Source of the DNA: Desulfobacteraceae bacterium
GTDB lineage: Bacteria > Desulfobacterota > Desulfobacteria > Desulfobacterales > Desulfosarcinaceae
Reading direction: 5' to 3'
Length of the DNA: 64,000 nt
NCBI GenBank assembly: GCA_013003715.1
Contig: JABDIN010000029.1
Span: forward strand, 113,884-177,883
The notes beneath the pieces were generated by a model. That model saw only the letters and a list, made by a program, of their open reading frames with translations, did no database searches and had not been told where the DNA came from. The position numbers and the translations under genes were made by a program. How positions within the stretch are numbered: the stretch's first letter is position 1; every line of letters begins with the position of its first letter. Shown here piece after piece: positions 43,337 through 51,077 of the stretch.

Positions 43337-44704
43337 TTGGATTATTCCCCGTTGTTTAAACCCGACACCATGGCCGTGATCGGGGTTTCGCTGACGAATG
43401 AACGTCATCCGGCGAATGTGATCTACAATAAACTGCTCCTGCGTTATCCGGTCAAGGCCTACGCCGTTAATCCGAAAGGAGGCATTCTCCAACAGGAGAA
43501 GGTCTATACGGATATCTCAATGGTGCCTGAAACCATCGACCATGCGGTTATCGCAGCCAAGGCGGACTACGTGCCCAAAATCCTTGAATCCTGTATTGCC
43601 GGCGGCGTGAAATCCGCCACGATCATCTCGGGCGGTTTTGCCGAAACAGGGAAAACCGACATCCAGAATCGCATGGTGGATATGGCCCGGGAGGCGGACT
43701 TCCCATTTATCGGTCCCAATTGCCTGGGCATCTATTCTCCGCAACAATTTGATACCTTTTTCCTTCCTGCGGAACGGCTGGTCAGGCCCGAGTTGGGCAA
43801 TGTCAGCTTTGTCAGTCAGAGCGGCGGCGTTCTGGTGGATCAGATGGTTAAATTCGCCGGTCAGGGGATCGGCCTGTCTCTGGCGGTGAGTATCGGGAAC
43901 AAGGCGCTGATCCGTGAAATTCATCTGCTCGAATACCTGGCTGAAGATCCGAATACCGATGTCATTGCTTTTTACATAGAAGGTTTCAATCAAAATGAAG
44001 GGCGTGAATTTGTCCTGGCAGCGGAAAAATGCAGGAAACCGGTGGTGGTGTTAAAGGCCGGAAAAAGCCGGCAGGGCAGCCGGGCTGTTTCCAGCCATAC
44101 GGCATCCCTGGCCGGAGATTATGAGGTTTTTTCCCAGGTATTAAGGCAATTCGGAATCGCCGAAGCCAAAAACGAATATGAACTGGTAAGCTTCTGCGAG
44201 GCCTTGAGCTGTTATCCGAAAGCCATCACCGGCCGGGTGGGCATTGTCACGGTAAGTGGCGGACACGGGGTGTTGTCCGTGGATGCCTGTGCCAGTCACG
44301 GCCTGTCGATTCCCGCGCTCTCGGCCGCTACCCGGAATAAGATCAAAGCACATCTGTCACCGAGTGTGCGGGAGATCGCCGCATTGGTCAATCCCCTGGA
44401 TTTAACGGGAAGTGCCACGGATGATGATTTCCTGGCGGCGGCCAATGGCCTGAGCCAGAGTTCGGAAATTGACTGCATTCTGATTCTGCTGCTGCCTTAT
44501 TCACCCGGCATATCCTCGGATATCGGCGCCCGGTTGAGCCATATTTATCTCAAAACCGGAAAGCCGCTGGTCGCCTATGTTCCCCATGTTGAAAAATATC
44601 GAATGCTCATCGAAGGTTTCGAACTCAATCGAATCCCTGTCTCTTCCTCCATTGAAGGGGCGGTACTGATGGTAGAAGCAATGAAAAGGGTTTTGCCATG
44701 CTGA
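43337..44704 (+). CDS. ADP-forming acyl-CoA synthetase, alpha subunit
   Basis: The protein has 455 residues, starting at a TTG that follows AAAGGAGG at the proper distance. The N-terminal CoA-binding domain has TMAVIGVSLTNERHPANVI, followed by FIGPNCLGIYSP and VSQSGGVLVDQM. The catalytic phospho-histidine lies in AVSSHTASLAGDYEVF. These are the CoA-ligase/flavodoxin-like domains of the NDP-forming group. Together with the beta subunit it interconverts acyl-CoA + ADP + Pi and the acid + ATP + CoA, a way to make ATP from acetyl- or aryl-CoA in anaerobes. The gene overlaps the beta subunit by 7 bp. Which acyl group is used cannot be inferred. Confidence 0.93.
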   Translation: MDYSPLFKPDTMAVIGVSLTNERHPANVIYNKLLLRYPVKAYAVNPKGGILQQEKVYTDISMVPETIDHAVIAAKADYVPKILESCIAGGVKSATIISGGFAETGKTDIQNRMVDMAREADFPFIGPNCLGIYSPQQFDTFFLPAERLVRPELGNVSFVSQSGGVLVDQMVKFAGQGIGLSLAVSIGNKALIREIHLLEYLAEDPNTDVIAFYIEGFNQNEGREFVLAAEKCRKPVVVLKAGKSRQGSRAVSSHTASLAGDYEVFSQVLRQFGIAEAKNEYELVSFCEALSCYPKAITGRVGIVTVSGGHGVLSVDACASHGLSIPALSAATRNKIKAHLSPSVREIAALVNPLDLTGSATDDDFLAAANGLSQSSEIDCILILLLPYSPGISSDIGARLSHIYLKTGKPLVAYVPHVEKYRMLIEGFELNRIPVSSSIEGAVLMVEAMKRVLPC

Positions 44705-45450
44705 AAAAAATAAAACCACTCCTGGACGCAGCCGCAGAAACTGGATGGGTCATGGAACCGGATGCCAAAAAAATCCTGGCCATTGCCGGAATAGATGTCC
44801 CGGAATCGGCCTACTGCCGGCGGCTGGACCAGGCGCTCTCATTTGCCGGCACCAATGGTTTCCCGGTGGCGGCGAAGGTGGTCTCCCCTGAAATTATCCA
44901 CAAATCGGATGTCGATGGTGTGGTGGTCGGTATCGAAGACAAAGCCGCGTTGGAAAAAGTATTCGACCGATTTTCTCGGATGGATGGATTCACGGGTGTC
45001 CATGTGGAGGAGATGGTTGCCGGCGCCGAATTGATCGTCGGGGCGAAAACCGACTATCAATTCGGTCCGGTGGTGATGCTCGGCATTGGTGGTACGGGTG
45101 TCGAAATTTACCGTGACACCGCAATAAAAATGGCGCCACTGAAAAAGGCGGATGTCATCGCCATGATCAGCAGTCTTACCGCGAAAGAGCTTATCCAGGG
45201 ATACCGGGGTTCCGAAGCGGTAAATATCGGCAAACTGGTCGGACTGATGATCGGCTTTTCGGAGATGGTCATGGAAATCGGAGACCGGATCGAATCCATT
45301 GATTTGAATCCGGTCATGTGTTCCGCAGACAGATGTGTGGTCGCCGACGCACGGATCATCCTGCCCGGTGGTTTGGACGGTGGCATCAGTACGATTGATC
45401 AGGACAGGGACACAAGCAATACTTGCATCACATCTGAAGGGCTATTGTAA
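44698..45450 (+). CDS. ADP-forming acyl-CoA synthetase, beta (ATP-grasp) subunit
   Basis: The protein has 250 residues, an ATP-grasp_5 domain. Motifs: GFPVAAKVVSPEIIHKSDVDGVVVGIEDKAAL (nucleotide-binding start), VEEMVAGAELIVGAKTDYQFGPVVMLGIGG and the metal/phosphate region SIDLNPVMC. It binds ADP/ATP and receives the phosphoryl group from the alpha-subunit histidine. The last ~30 residues (STIDQDRDTSNTCITSEG) are not family-like. Separate, overlapping alpha and beta genes with 7-bp overlap indicate translational coupling and a heteromeric enzyme; fusions exist in other species. Confidence 0.93.
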   Translation: MLKKIKPLLDAAAETGWVMEPDAKKILAIAGIDVPESAYCRRLDQALSFAGTNGFPVAAKVVSPEIIHKSDVDGVVVGIEDKAALEKVFDRFSRMDGFTGVHVEEMVAGAELIVGAKTDYQFGPVVMLGIGGTGVEIYRDTAIKMAPLKKADVIAMISSLTAKELIQGYRGSEAVNIGKLVGLMIGFSEMVMEIGDRIESIDLNPVMCSADRCVVADARIILPGGLDGGISTIDQDRDTSNTCITSEGLL

Positions 45451-45579
45451 ATCCTGCAGCCGGAATGATGTGGGTTCCGGATTTATCCTGCCTTGAGGGT
45501 TCGGGGAGTTTAGGATTCGGAAGCAGAGGGATAGCGGGTTGGGTGATTTTTCAGCACGCTTGTGCATTGTTTGAATGCA

Positions 45580-46683
45580 TCAGGCTTGCAAAACCATTTT
45601 TTTAAATTCCATTGGATCTTCACGGTACATTTCATATGACCGGTCGATACCCAGATCCCGGACAAGCTTTATACCGTTAAATCGATATTTGTATTGGGGA
45701 ATGTTACGCATCTCGGCGAAATGCTGCCGGATCTGAACGGTGGGGAGATCCTTCTGGTATTTCCGGGAATACTCATCGATGATCAAGGATATCAGTCCTC
45801 CCACAATCGCCTCTTCAACCATCATCCAGTCCTGGGCGAGGGTTTTCACCTGTGAAACCGATGCAGCGGAAAGATCATCCAGTTCCGTATGTATGGTACG
45901 ATCGGTATATGGGCCGAGTATATAATGAAGGGTTTCTTCCACGGGGACGACAAAAAGCATATACGGGTTCTGGACACGATTCTGCCAGATCGTGTAATTG
46001 CCCCGATTCAATTTAAACGAACCATCCTCGGGATTGTCGATATTTAAATCCACCGCACCCAGATGATTTGAAAAGGCGGCCCCTTTTATACGATATCGCA
46101 CATGGTCACCGGATACATTACTGAATTTACAGGTGGCAACATATTCTTTGGCCAGTTGATGGACCATGAATGCACTGACACCATCGTCTTTTATCTCCGG
46201 ATATTCCAGCATCGGGGTGACCAGTTGGGAATAGAAGTCGGGGATATTGACCTTGCCGAATATAAATGAAGTGATATTCCGACAGAACCGTTCATAGGAT
46301 TCGGCATAATTCGCCCTGATTTCAGGTACAAACAATAGTCTTACTTTCAAACTGTCCATGCTGAAACGAATATCCGGATCGTCGCCCAACCGGCTTTTCA
46401 CCTTTTGAATCAAATCAGATCGGCCGGATATATCCTTCAGGATCAGTGCCTCGATCTCAAAGTCGGTGCTCTCATTCAATTTACTGAATTTCAACAATGG
46501 CTTGTCGTAGGGCTTAAGATGGCCCAGTGCAGCCACTTGCTCATGGTAATCCATATCAATGGCGGCCCAGGTGTTCCTGAACGGCACCATGGACCCCAAA
46601 AGGCCGATGCAGGATATTTTCAAGAATTGCCGTCGGGTGGTGTCGGCAATATCACATGCTTTTTCGTTGTAAATCTTATCCAT
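45580..46683 (-). CDS. Tat-exported protein of unknown function
   Basis: The protein has 367 residues. A twin-arginine motif TRRQFLKISCIGLLG with a hydrophobic stretch (residues ~16-35) directs it through the Tat system, which usually exports folded, often cofactor-containing proteins. The remainder is predicted mixed alpha/beta: RFSMDSLKVRLLFVPEIRANYAESYERF, GAAFSNHLGAVDLNID, VPVEETLHYILGPYTDRT, and a helical segment SLIIDEYSRKYQKDLP. No known cofactor motif was recognised (a lone histidine pair is not diagnostic). It is monocistronic with a long upstream region. The function is unknown; export is well supported. Confidence 0.7.
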   Translation of the reverse strand: MDKIYNEKACDIADTTRRQFLKISCIGLLGSMVPFRNTWAAIDMDYHEQVAALGHLKPYDKPLLKFSKLNESTDFEIEALILKDISGRSDLIQKVKSRLGDDPDIRFSMDSLKVRLLFVPEIRANYAESYERFCRNITSFIFGKVNIPDFYSQLVTPMLEYPEIKDDGVSAFMVHQLAKEYVATCKFSNVSGDHVRYRIKGAAFSNHLGAVDLNIDNPEDGSFKLNRGNYTIWQNRVQNPYMLFVVPVEETLHYILGPYTDRTIHTELDDLSAASVSQVKTLAQDWMMVEEAIVGGLISLIIDEYSRKYQKDLPTVQIRQHFAEMRNIPQYKYRFNGIKLVRDLGIDRSYEMYREDPMEFKKMVLQA

Positions 46684-47124
46684 TCTACTGGTCTACCGAC
46701 TGTTGAAATGCAAGTTCGGGTTTCAAAAACGGTACATTTTATATATCGGCCGACTACTGCGAACACATTAGTCGATTACCTGATAATTGATAAATTATCC
46801 CGGCCGCACCTGACAGTATAATTTCCCCCTATGATAACGATAGGTTATATTTCTATTCGTGCAACCGGAGGATTCTTCAATCCGGGTGGCATTACCAGTG
46901 GTGAGTAAAAAGTGTAATCCGCAACGCAATATTCGTAACTTCCGCCCGATCTTTTTTTAAAAGTTGTGCGTCCAAATATTAAAAAGTTCTCAATCTTCTC
47001 ATTTAGCAGAAAAATTATGCCTGGTACGGCAACCCCTTAGAATCGGCTATTAGTCATTATTTCAGATAGATATTCTATTCATAAGAAATCTTGCCGCCAT
47101 AAGAATTATTCTCATGCATAAAAC
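46684..47124. other. Long intergenic stretch upstream of the sigma-54 site
   Basis: About 440 bp of AT-rich sequence between the Tat-protein start and the RpoN-type promoter. No open frame with a ribosome-binding site. It should hold the minus-strand promoter of the Tat gene and possible enhancer sites for the sigma-54 promoter. Confidence 0.45.
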
Positions 47125-47140
47125 TGGCATATGGGTTGCT
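47125..47140 (+). promoter_or_regulatory. Sigma-54-type -24/-12 promoter candidate
   Basis: TGGCAT-N5-TTGCT has GG and GC with exactly 10 nt between them. It lies about 160 bp before the gene at 47303. With the AT-rich upstream region it fits an RpoN promoter requiring an enhancer-binding protein. Confidence 0.5.
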
Positions 47141-47302
47141 TAAGGTAGAGTGAAACATGCCGCCGGATGGTCACGATGACAGTATAAGAATAGGTGTGGC
47201 TATCCACTGGGACACGGGGTCCCAAGGCAACTAAGGAAGAGATCAATTGATTGGAATTATTATCCTATTACATTTGGATAATACCAACGCGAGGAGGAAG
47301 TA

Positions 47303-47581
47303 ATGAGAAAGCAAGTAAGTCTGAAAAAAATGGTAGTATGGGCAGCCCTGATTTGTTTTGTTTCCGTAGCAGGTATCGCACTGGCCGAAGACTCAGTCAC
47401 CGGTACGGTTATTCAAACTGATGACGGATTCATGCTTCAGCTCGAAGACGGCAGCTTGATCCAGGTTGACCAGGATCTTTCCGCGATGGCCGGTAAAAGA
47501 GTGAAGGTTACCGGAACCCTGCAGGAAGGTGATAATGCGAAAACCATCATTGCCAGCGATATTGTAGAAATTACCGAGTAA
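47303..47581 (+). CDS. Small secreted OB-fold-like protein
   Basis: The protein has 92 residues; GAGGAGGAAG precedes the ATG. Residues 1-28 form a signal peptide (basic start, hydrophobic core VVWAALICFVSVAGIALA, AEA-like cleavage). The mature 64 residues (SVTGTVIQTDDGFMLQLEDGSLIQVDQDLSAMAGKRVKVTGTL) have the alternating strands of the small OB-fold/BOF type that recurs in exported bacterial proteins. A sigma-54-like promoter lies upstream and strong hairpins follow. The ligand is unknown. Confidence 0.78.
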   Translation: MRKQVSLKKMVVWAALICFVSVAGIALAEDSVTGTVIQTDDGFMLQLEDGSLIQVDQDLSAMAGKRVKVTGTLQEGDNAKTIIASDIVEITE

Positions 47582-47626
47582 CTTCGGTTAAGCTTAATCC
47601 ACAGGGCACGGCCCCGCCTGTGGTTA

Positions 47627-47652
47627 CCGCGGCACCCTTCAGGGTGCCGCGG
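47627..47652 (+). terminator. GC-rich hairpin after the small secreted gene
   Basis: CCGCGGCACCC (47627-47637) pairs with GGGTGCCGCGG (47642-47652) in a perfect 11-bp stem with a 4-nt loop. No U-run directly behind it; it precedes the terminator at 47662. Confidence 0.55.
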
Positions 47653-47661
47653 CAGAACACG

Positions 47662-47709
47662 AAACGGAAAGAAAAGGGACATGTTCTTTTTTCTTTCCGT
47701 TTGTTTTTT
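47662..47709 (+). terminator. Intrinsic terminator of the small secreted gene
   Basis: AAACGGAAAGAA (47662-47673) and TTCTTTCCGTTT (47691-47702) form a perfect 12-bp stem, followed by GTTTTTT. The U-tract overlaps the stop codon of the convergent radical SAM gene (47708). Confidence 0.7.
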
Positions 47710-48943
47710 AACCGGTCACCATTTCCCTTCCTGCGGTATTCGGGTTTTGTATCTGTCCACCGGAGTGATCGTTCCAAACCCCCGGAATTTGAGTCCCGCA
47801 GAATTTGCAGTGTTGCCCGGAGATATTGAAGGTAGGGATATGATATCCCCTCCGTTCGACCAGTAACCGATGACATTGATGGCAATAGGTATTATTGCCG
47901 TCGTGCCCGGGAACATTGCCGACATAGACATATCGTATACCCTCAGCCATGGCGATTTCCCTGAATCGGGTCAGTACCGAAACCGGTGTCGGCGGCAGGC
48001 GTTCCAGCTTATACCGCGGGAAGAATCTGAGCAGGTGCAGGGGATGGTCCGGACCTGTTGCCGTCAAAATCCATTCACACATTCGCTTGAACATGTCCGG
48101 GTCATCAACGTAACCGGTCACCATTAGTGTTGTCATCTCAAAATGGATACCCTGGTCGTGCAAGGTTTTGAATGTGTTGAGGACGGGTTGGAGCTGGCCG
48201 CCATTAAGTTTCATATACAATTTATCACTATAGGATTTGAGATTGACATTGGCGGCATCCAATACCTTGCAAAGATCCAATAATGGTTTTTGATTGATAT
48301 ACCCATTTGATATCCATAAGTTTTTTAAACCGCCAGCCTTGGCGGCCGACGCGGTGGACATCATATATTCAAAAAAAGTGACCGGTTCCGAATAGGTATA
48401 GGCAATGGACCGGACCCCGGCATTCAGCGCCTGTTCAACGGCCTGATCCGGGAAAAGTTCGCTATGGCGCACTTCATGGGGTTTGGCCTGGGATATCTCC
48501 CAATTCTGACAATTCAGGCACCTGAAATTGCATCCGGCCGCAGCAATGGAAAATGTCCGGGATGCCGGCAAAAAATGAAACAATGGTTTTTTTTCAATGG
48601 GGTCCACGTGAACGGCACAGGGGTTGCCATAGGTGAGGCTGTAAAGTTTACCCGCCACATTCACTTTGGACCGGCAGACGCTTCTGTCACCAGGTGACAG
48701 GAGGCATCGGTTGGGGCAAATGCCGCAAACCACTCTGTCCTTGCTCAATTTCCGATATGCGTATGCCTCGTGCGACCATTTCCATAAGGTTTTCGGAGCA
48801 TCTCCCTTGAATATCCTGCCGTGGATATCAGAAGGACCGCCTGGTGTTGAAAATGGCCACAAGGCCATCGAACTGCCGGCGGAACACAGCATGACCGCTG
48901 TACACCCGATAAATCGACGCCTGCTCCAACTCATAGAATCCAT
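47708..48943 (-). CDS. AmmeMemoRadiSam system radical SAM enzyme with Tat-type leader
   Basis: The protein has 411 residues. The N-terminus SWSRRRFIGCTAVMLCSAGSS (residues ~5-25) looks like a twin-arginine leader. A cysteine-rich segment CGICPNRC (73-80, plus Cys90) follows. The radical SAM motif is CNFRCLNC (Cys138, Cys142, Cys145), with the family continuing through TYSEPVTFFEYM and NLKSYSDKLY. The C-terminus carries YCHQCHRLL and HCKFCGTQ, another cysteine-rich motif. Members of this family co-occur with Memo and AMMECR1 domains; the reaction is unknown. It follows the membrane spermidine-synthase-like gene by 28 bp, so it is the last gene of the operon. Confidence 0.93.
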   Translation of the reverse strand: MDSMSWSRRRFIGCTAVMLCSAGSSMALWPFSTPGGPSDIHGRIFKGDAPKTLWKWSHEAYAYRKLSKDRVVCGICPNRCLLSPGDRSVCRSKVNVAGKLYSLTYGNPCAVHVDPIEKKPLFHFLPASRTFSIAAAGCNFRCLNCQNWEISQAKPHEVRHSELFPDQAVEQALNAGVRSIAYTYSEPVTFFEYMMSTASAAKAGGLKNLWISNGYINQKPLLDLCKVLDAANVNLKSYSDKLYMKLNGGQLQPVLNTFKTLHDQGIHFEMTTLMVTGYVDDPDMFKRMCEWILTATGPDHPLHLLRFFPRYKLERLPPTPVSVLTRFREIAMAEGIRYVYVGNVPGHDGNNTYCHQCHRLLVERRGYHIPTFNISGQHCKFCGTQIPGVWNDHSGGQIQNPNTAGREMVTG

Positions 48944-48971
48944 GGTGACCTGTCCCTAACAATTATATTGC

Positions 48972-51077
48972 TTAATCCCCTGCAAAAATATGGATGGTGC
49001 CAAGGCTGATCAATTTAAACCCCACCAATACCATCGCTGTGGGCTGAATGCCGAACAACGGGATCATGATGACACTGGTGATTAACGTGCCGATGGCGGC
49101 ACCCATCAAATCAGCAGAAAAACTATGGGCTACCGCTGAATTGCCGCCACCACCAATGGAAAGCGCCAGGGGGAACTGAAATCCACAGACGATGGATACA
49201 CAAAATCCATATGCAAGATATACGGAAACCGGCAATCGATCCGCCGCCGGCAATATGAAAACCATGAAAAAGACCATCAGAAAGCAAATGGCGCCATCCG
49301 TTATCTTCAGCCAGAAGGGATGGCGATGCTTGATTCGGCCGCCATACAATGCGCCGGGTAACAGGCCGGCAAGGAATACGGTGATAATTAATCCGATCTG
49401 CAGATAAATATACCCAAAAAACAATTGAAAGGCAAAAATAACGAGGATTTCATTGCCCATGGTGACCCAGCCGGTGGCAAACAGAACAAAAGTCTCGGGT
49501 CGCAGCCGGCTGAGGTAAACAAGGCACAACAGGCAGAGCACCGCAATAAAAACCGTTGGTGACATATCATACTTGTCAAACCATTGGGAAAACATCAGTG
49601 TCATCAAATACGGTGACAAATCCAGGTTTTCGGGGGTCCCGGGATCAATGGATTGGTTGAGGCTCGAAATTCGTTCCGGTGTCAGGTTCCCCGAAAAATA
49701 GGCATCGATATATTCAGTTCCGACATTCTTCTTTGCGAGTAAATCGGGAATTTGAGAACTGACCGGCGCATTGCTGCAGAGAAAATAGATCTTCTCACCG
49801 GGCAACAGCAAGACATGTTGGAAATGGGGTGCCAAGGAATTGTAGATAGATGAGATTTTCTGCCGGTGGTGCTCACCAAGATAATTATCGAATCCGCTGA
49901 ACGAGAATGAGAAAACGCCATTGGACGATAATCTGCTTTTCACAAGCCTGAAAAACCCCGAGGTGTAAAAACGATTGATCCGGAACGTGACCGGTTCCGG
50001 TAGATTCATGATCACCGCATCATATCGTTTATCGGTGCGGTTAAGGTAAGCGCGGGCATCCGCGTATATCACCTCAAGGGTGTTCACCGGTGTTAAAAAA
50101 CCATATGCGATTTGAGTTATAGCCGCTTCCGGGTCCAATTCCACATAGTCGATACCCTTCGGCTGATGCTTTCGGACTTGTGTCAGGATGCCGCCGACAC
50201 CGGATATCAGCAGCACCTGATCAATTCGGCGGAGCTGGCTTAAGGGGTAGTGACTGGATTCTTCGGCGGAAATGGGATCATGGCTGCTGAACTGCGGCAT
50301 ACCATCACTGAACAGGGCATACTGATCATGCTGCCGATACACCTGGAGCCTGCCGTAAGGTGATTCCGTGGTGTGCACCAGCTTTCCCCTGCCGGCTCCG
50401 GGTGTCCATGATTCAACGAGCGTTCCGGCGCCCAATATAAAAATAATGACAACCGATACCGGCACATAAACCTTGCGGGAAATTCCGGCGATATGGCAGA
50501 CGGCCAGCGCACAAAGGACCAAAAGTCCGTTGGCAATAGCAAGGGCTGTGAAAGGGGCACAATACGAGACGAGCACAAATGAGAATAAAGCACCGCCGCA
50601 CACATCGCCGAAATTATCTGTGATATAAATGCGATTTCCCGGATAATCAGGCCTGGCGAGTCGTAAAATGAACAAGCTATAGGGCAATGCAAATCCCACC
50701 AAAAGTGCATAGGGTGCCATGGTCAGGAAAGAAAACAACAATACATGGTAGAATCCCACGGATACACCGGGGATAAACAGTGAAGTCCGTAAGAGACGGA
50801 TAGTCAGCAATTGAATGGTAGGGAGAACGGCAAGGGCCAACAATACCGCAACCAGGCCGGTCAACCTTGCTGGTGCGATGTGTCGTGCCACCCCATGGGC
50901 GGTATATGTGCCCATGGCACCGATAATCAGCCAGTTGAATAAAAACAGGGCAATGACGATCTCATTACCCTGAAACTGGGACAGGAATTCACGAATGGTA
51001 TACAACTGCGTCACCACGGAAGAGACACCCGTGGCAACGACCGCGGTCAAGACAATCCGCTCAGTTCTCCTCTTCAA
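48972..51077 (-). CDS. Multi-pass membrane protein with spermidine-synthase-like domain
   Basis: The protein has 701 residues. The N-terminal ~220 residues contain about seven hydrophobic helices. A cytoplasmic or periplasmic SpeE-like domain follows (~225-435): SPYGRLQVYRQHDQYALFSDG, ISGVGGILTQV and DYVELDPE; the catalytic YDxIxxDxxDP signature is replaced by YDAVIMNLPEP, so polyamine synthase activity is doubtful. Further helices occupy the C-terminus. The start overlaps the Memo-AMMECR1 gene by 17 bp, so the genes are cotranscribed. Such fused MFS/spermidine-synthase proteins may transfer groups at the membrane, but the substrate is unknown. Confidence 0.87.
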   Translation of the reverse strand: MKRRTERIVLTAVVATGVSSVVTQLYTIREFLSQFQGNEIVIALFLFNWLIIGAMGTYTAHGVARHIAPARLTGLVAVLLALAVLPTIQLLTIRLLRTSLFIPGVSVGFYHVLLFSFLTMAPYALLVGFALPYSLFILRLARPDYPGNRIYITDNFGDVCGGALFSFVLVSYCAPFTALAIANGLLVLCALAVCHIAGISRKVYVPVSVVIIFILGAGTLVESWTPGAGRGKLVHTTESPYGRLQVYRQHDQYALFSDGMPQFSSHDPISAEESSHYPLSQLRRIDQVLLISGVGGILTQVRKHQPKGIDYVELDPEAAITQIAYGFLTPVNTLEVIYADARAYLNRTDKRYDAVIMNLPEPVTFRINRFYTSGFFRLVKSRLSSNGVFSFSFSGFDNYLGEHHRQKISSIYNSLAPHFQHVLLLPGEKIYFLCSNAPVSSQIPDLLAKKNVGTEYIDAYFSGNLTPERISSLNQSIDPGTPENLDLSPYLMTLMFSQWFDKYDMSPTVFIAVLCLLCLVYLSRLRPETFVLFATGWVTMGNEILVIFAFQLFFGYIYLQIGLIITVFLAGLLPGALYGGRIKHRHPFWLKITDGAICFLMVFFMVFILPAADRLPVSVYLAYGFCVSIVCGFQFPLALSIGGGGNSAVAHSFSADLMGAAIGTLITSVIMIPLFGIQPTAMVLVGFKLISLGTIHIFAGD

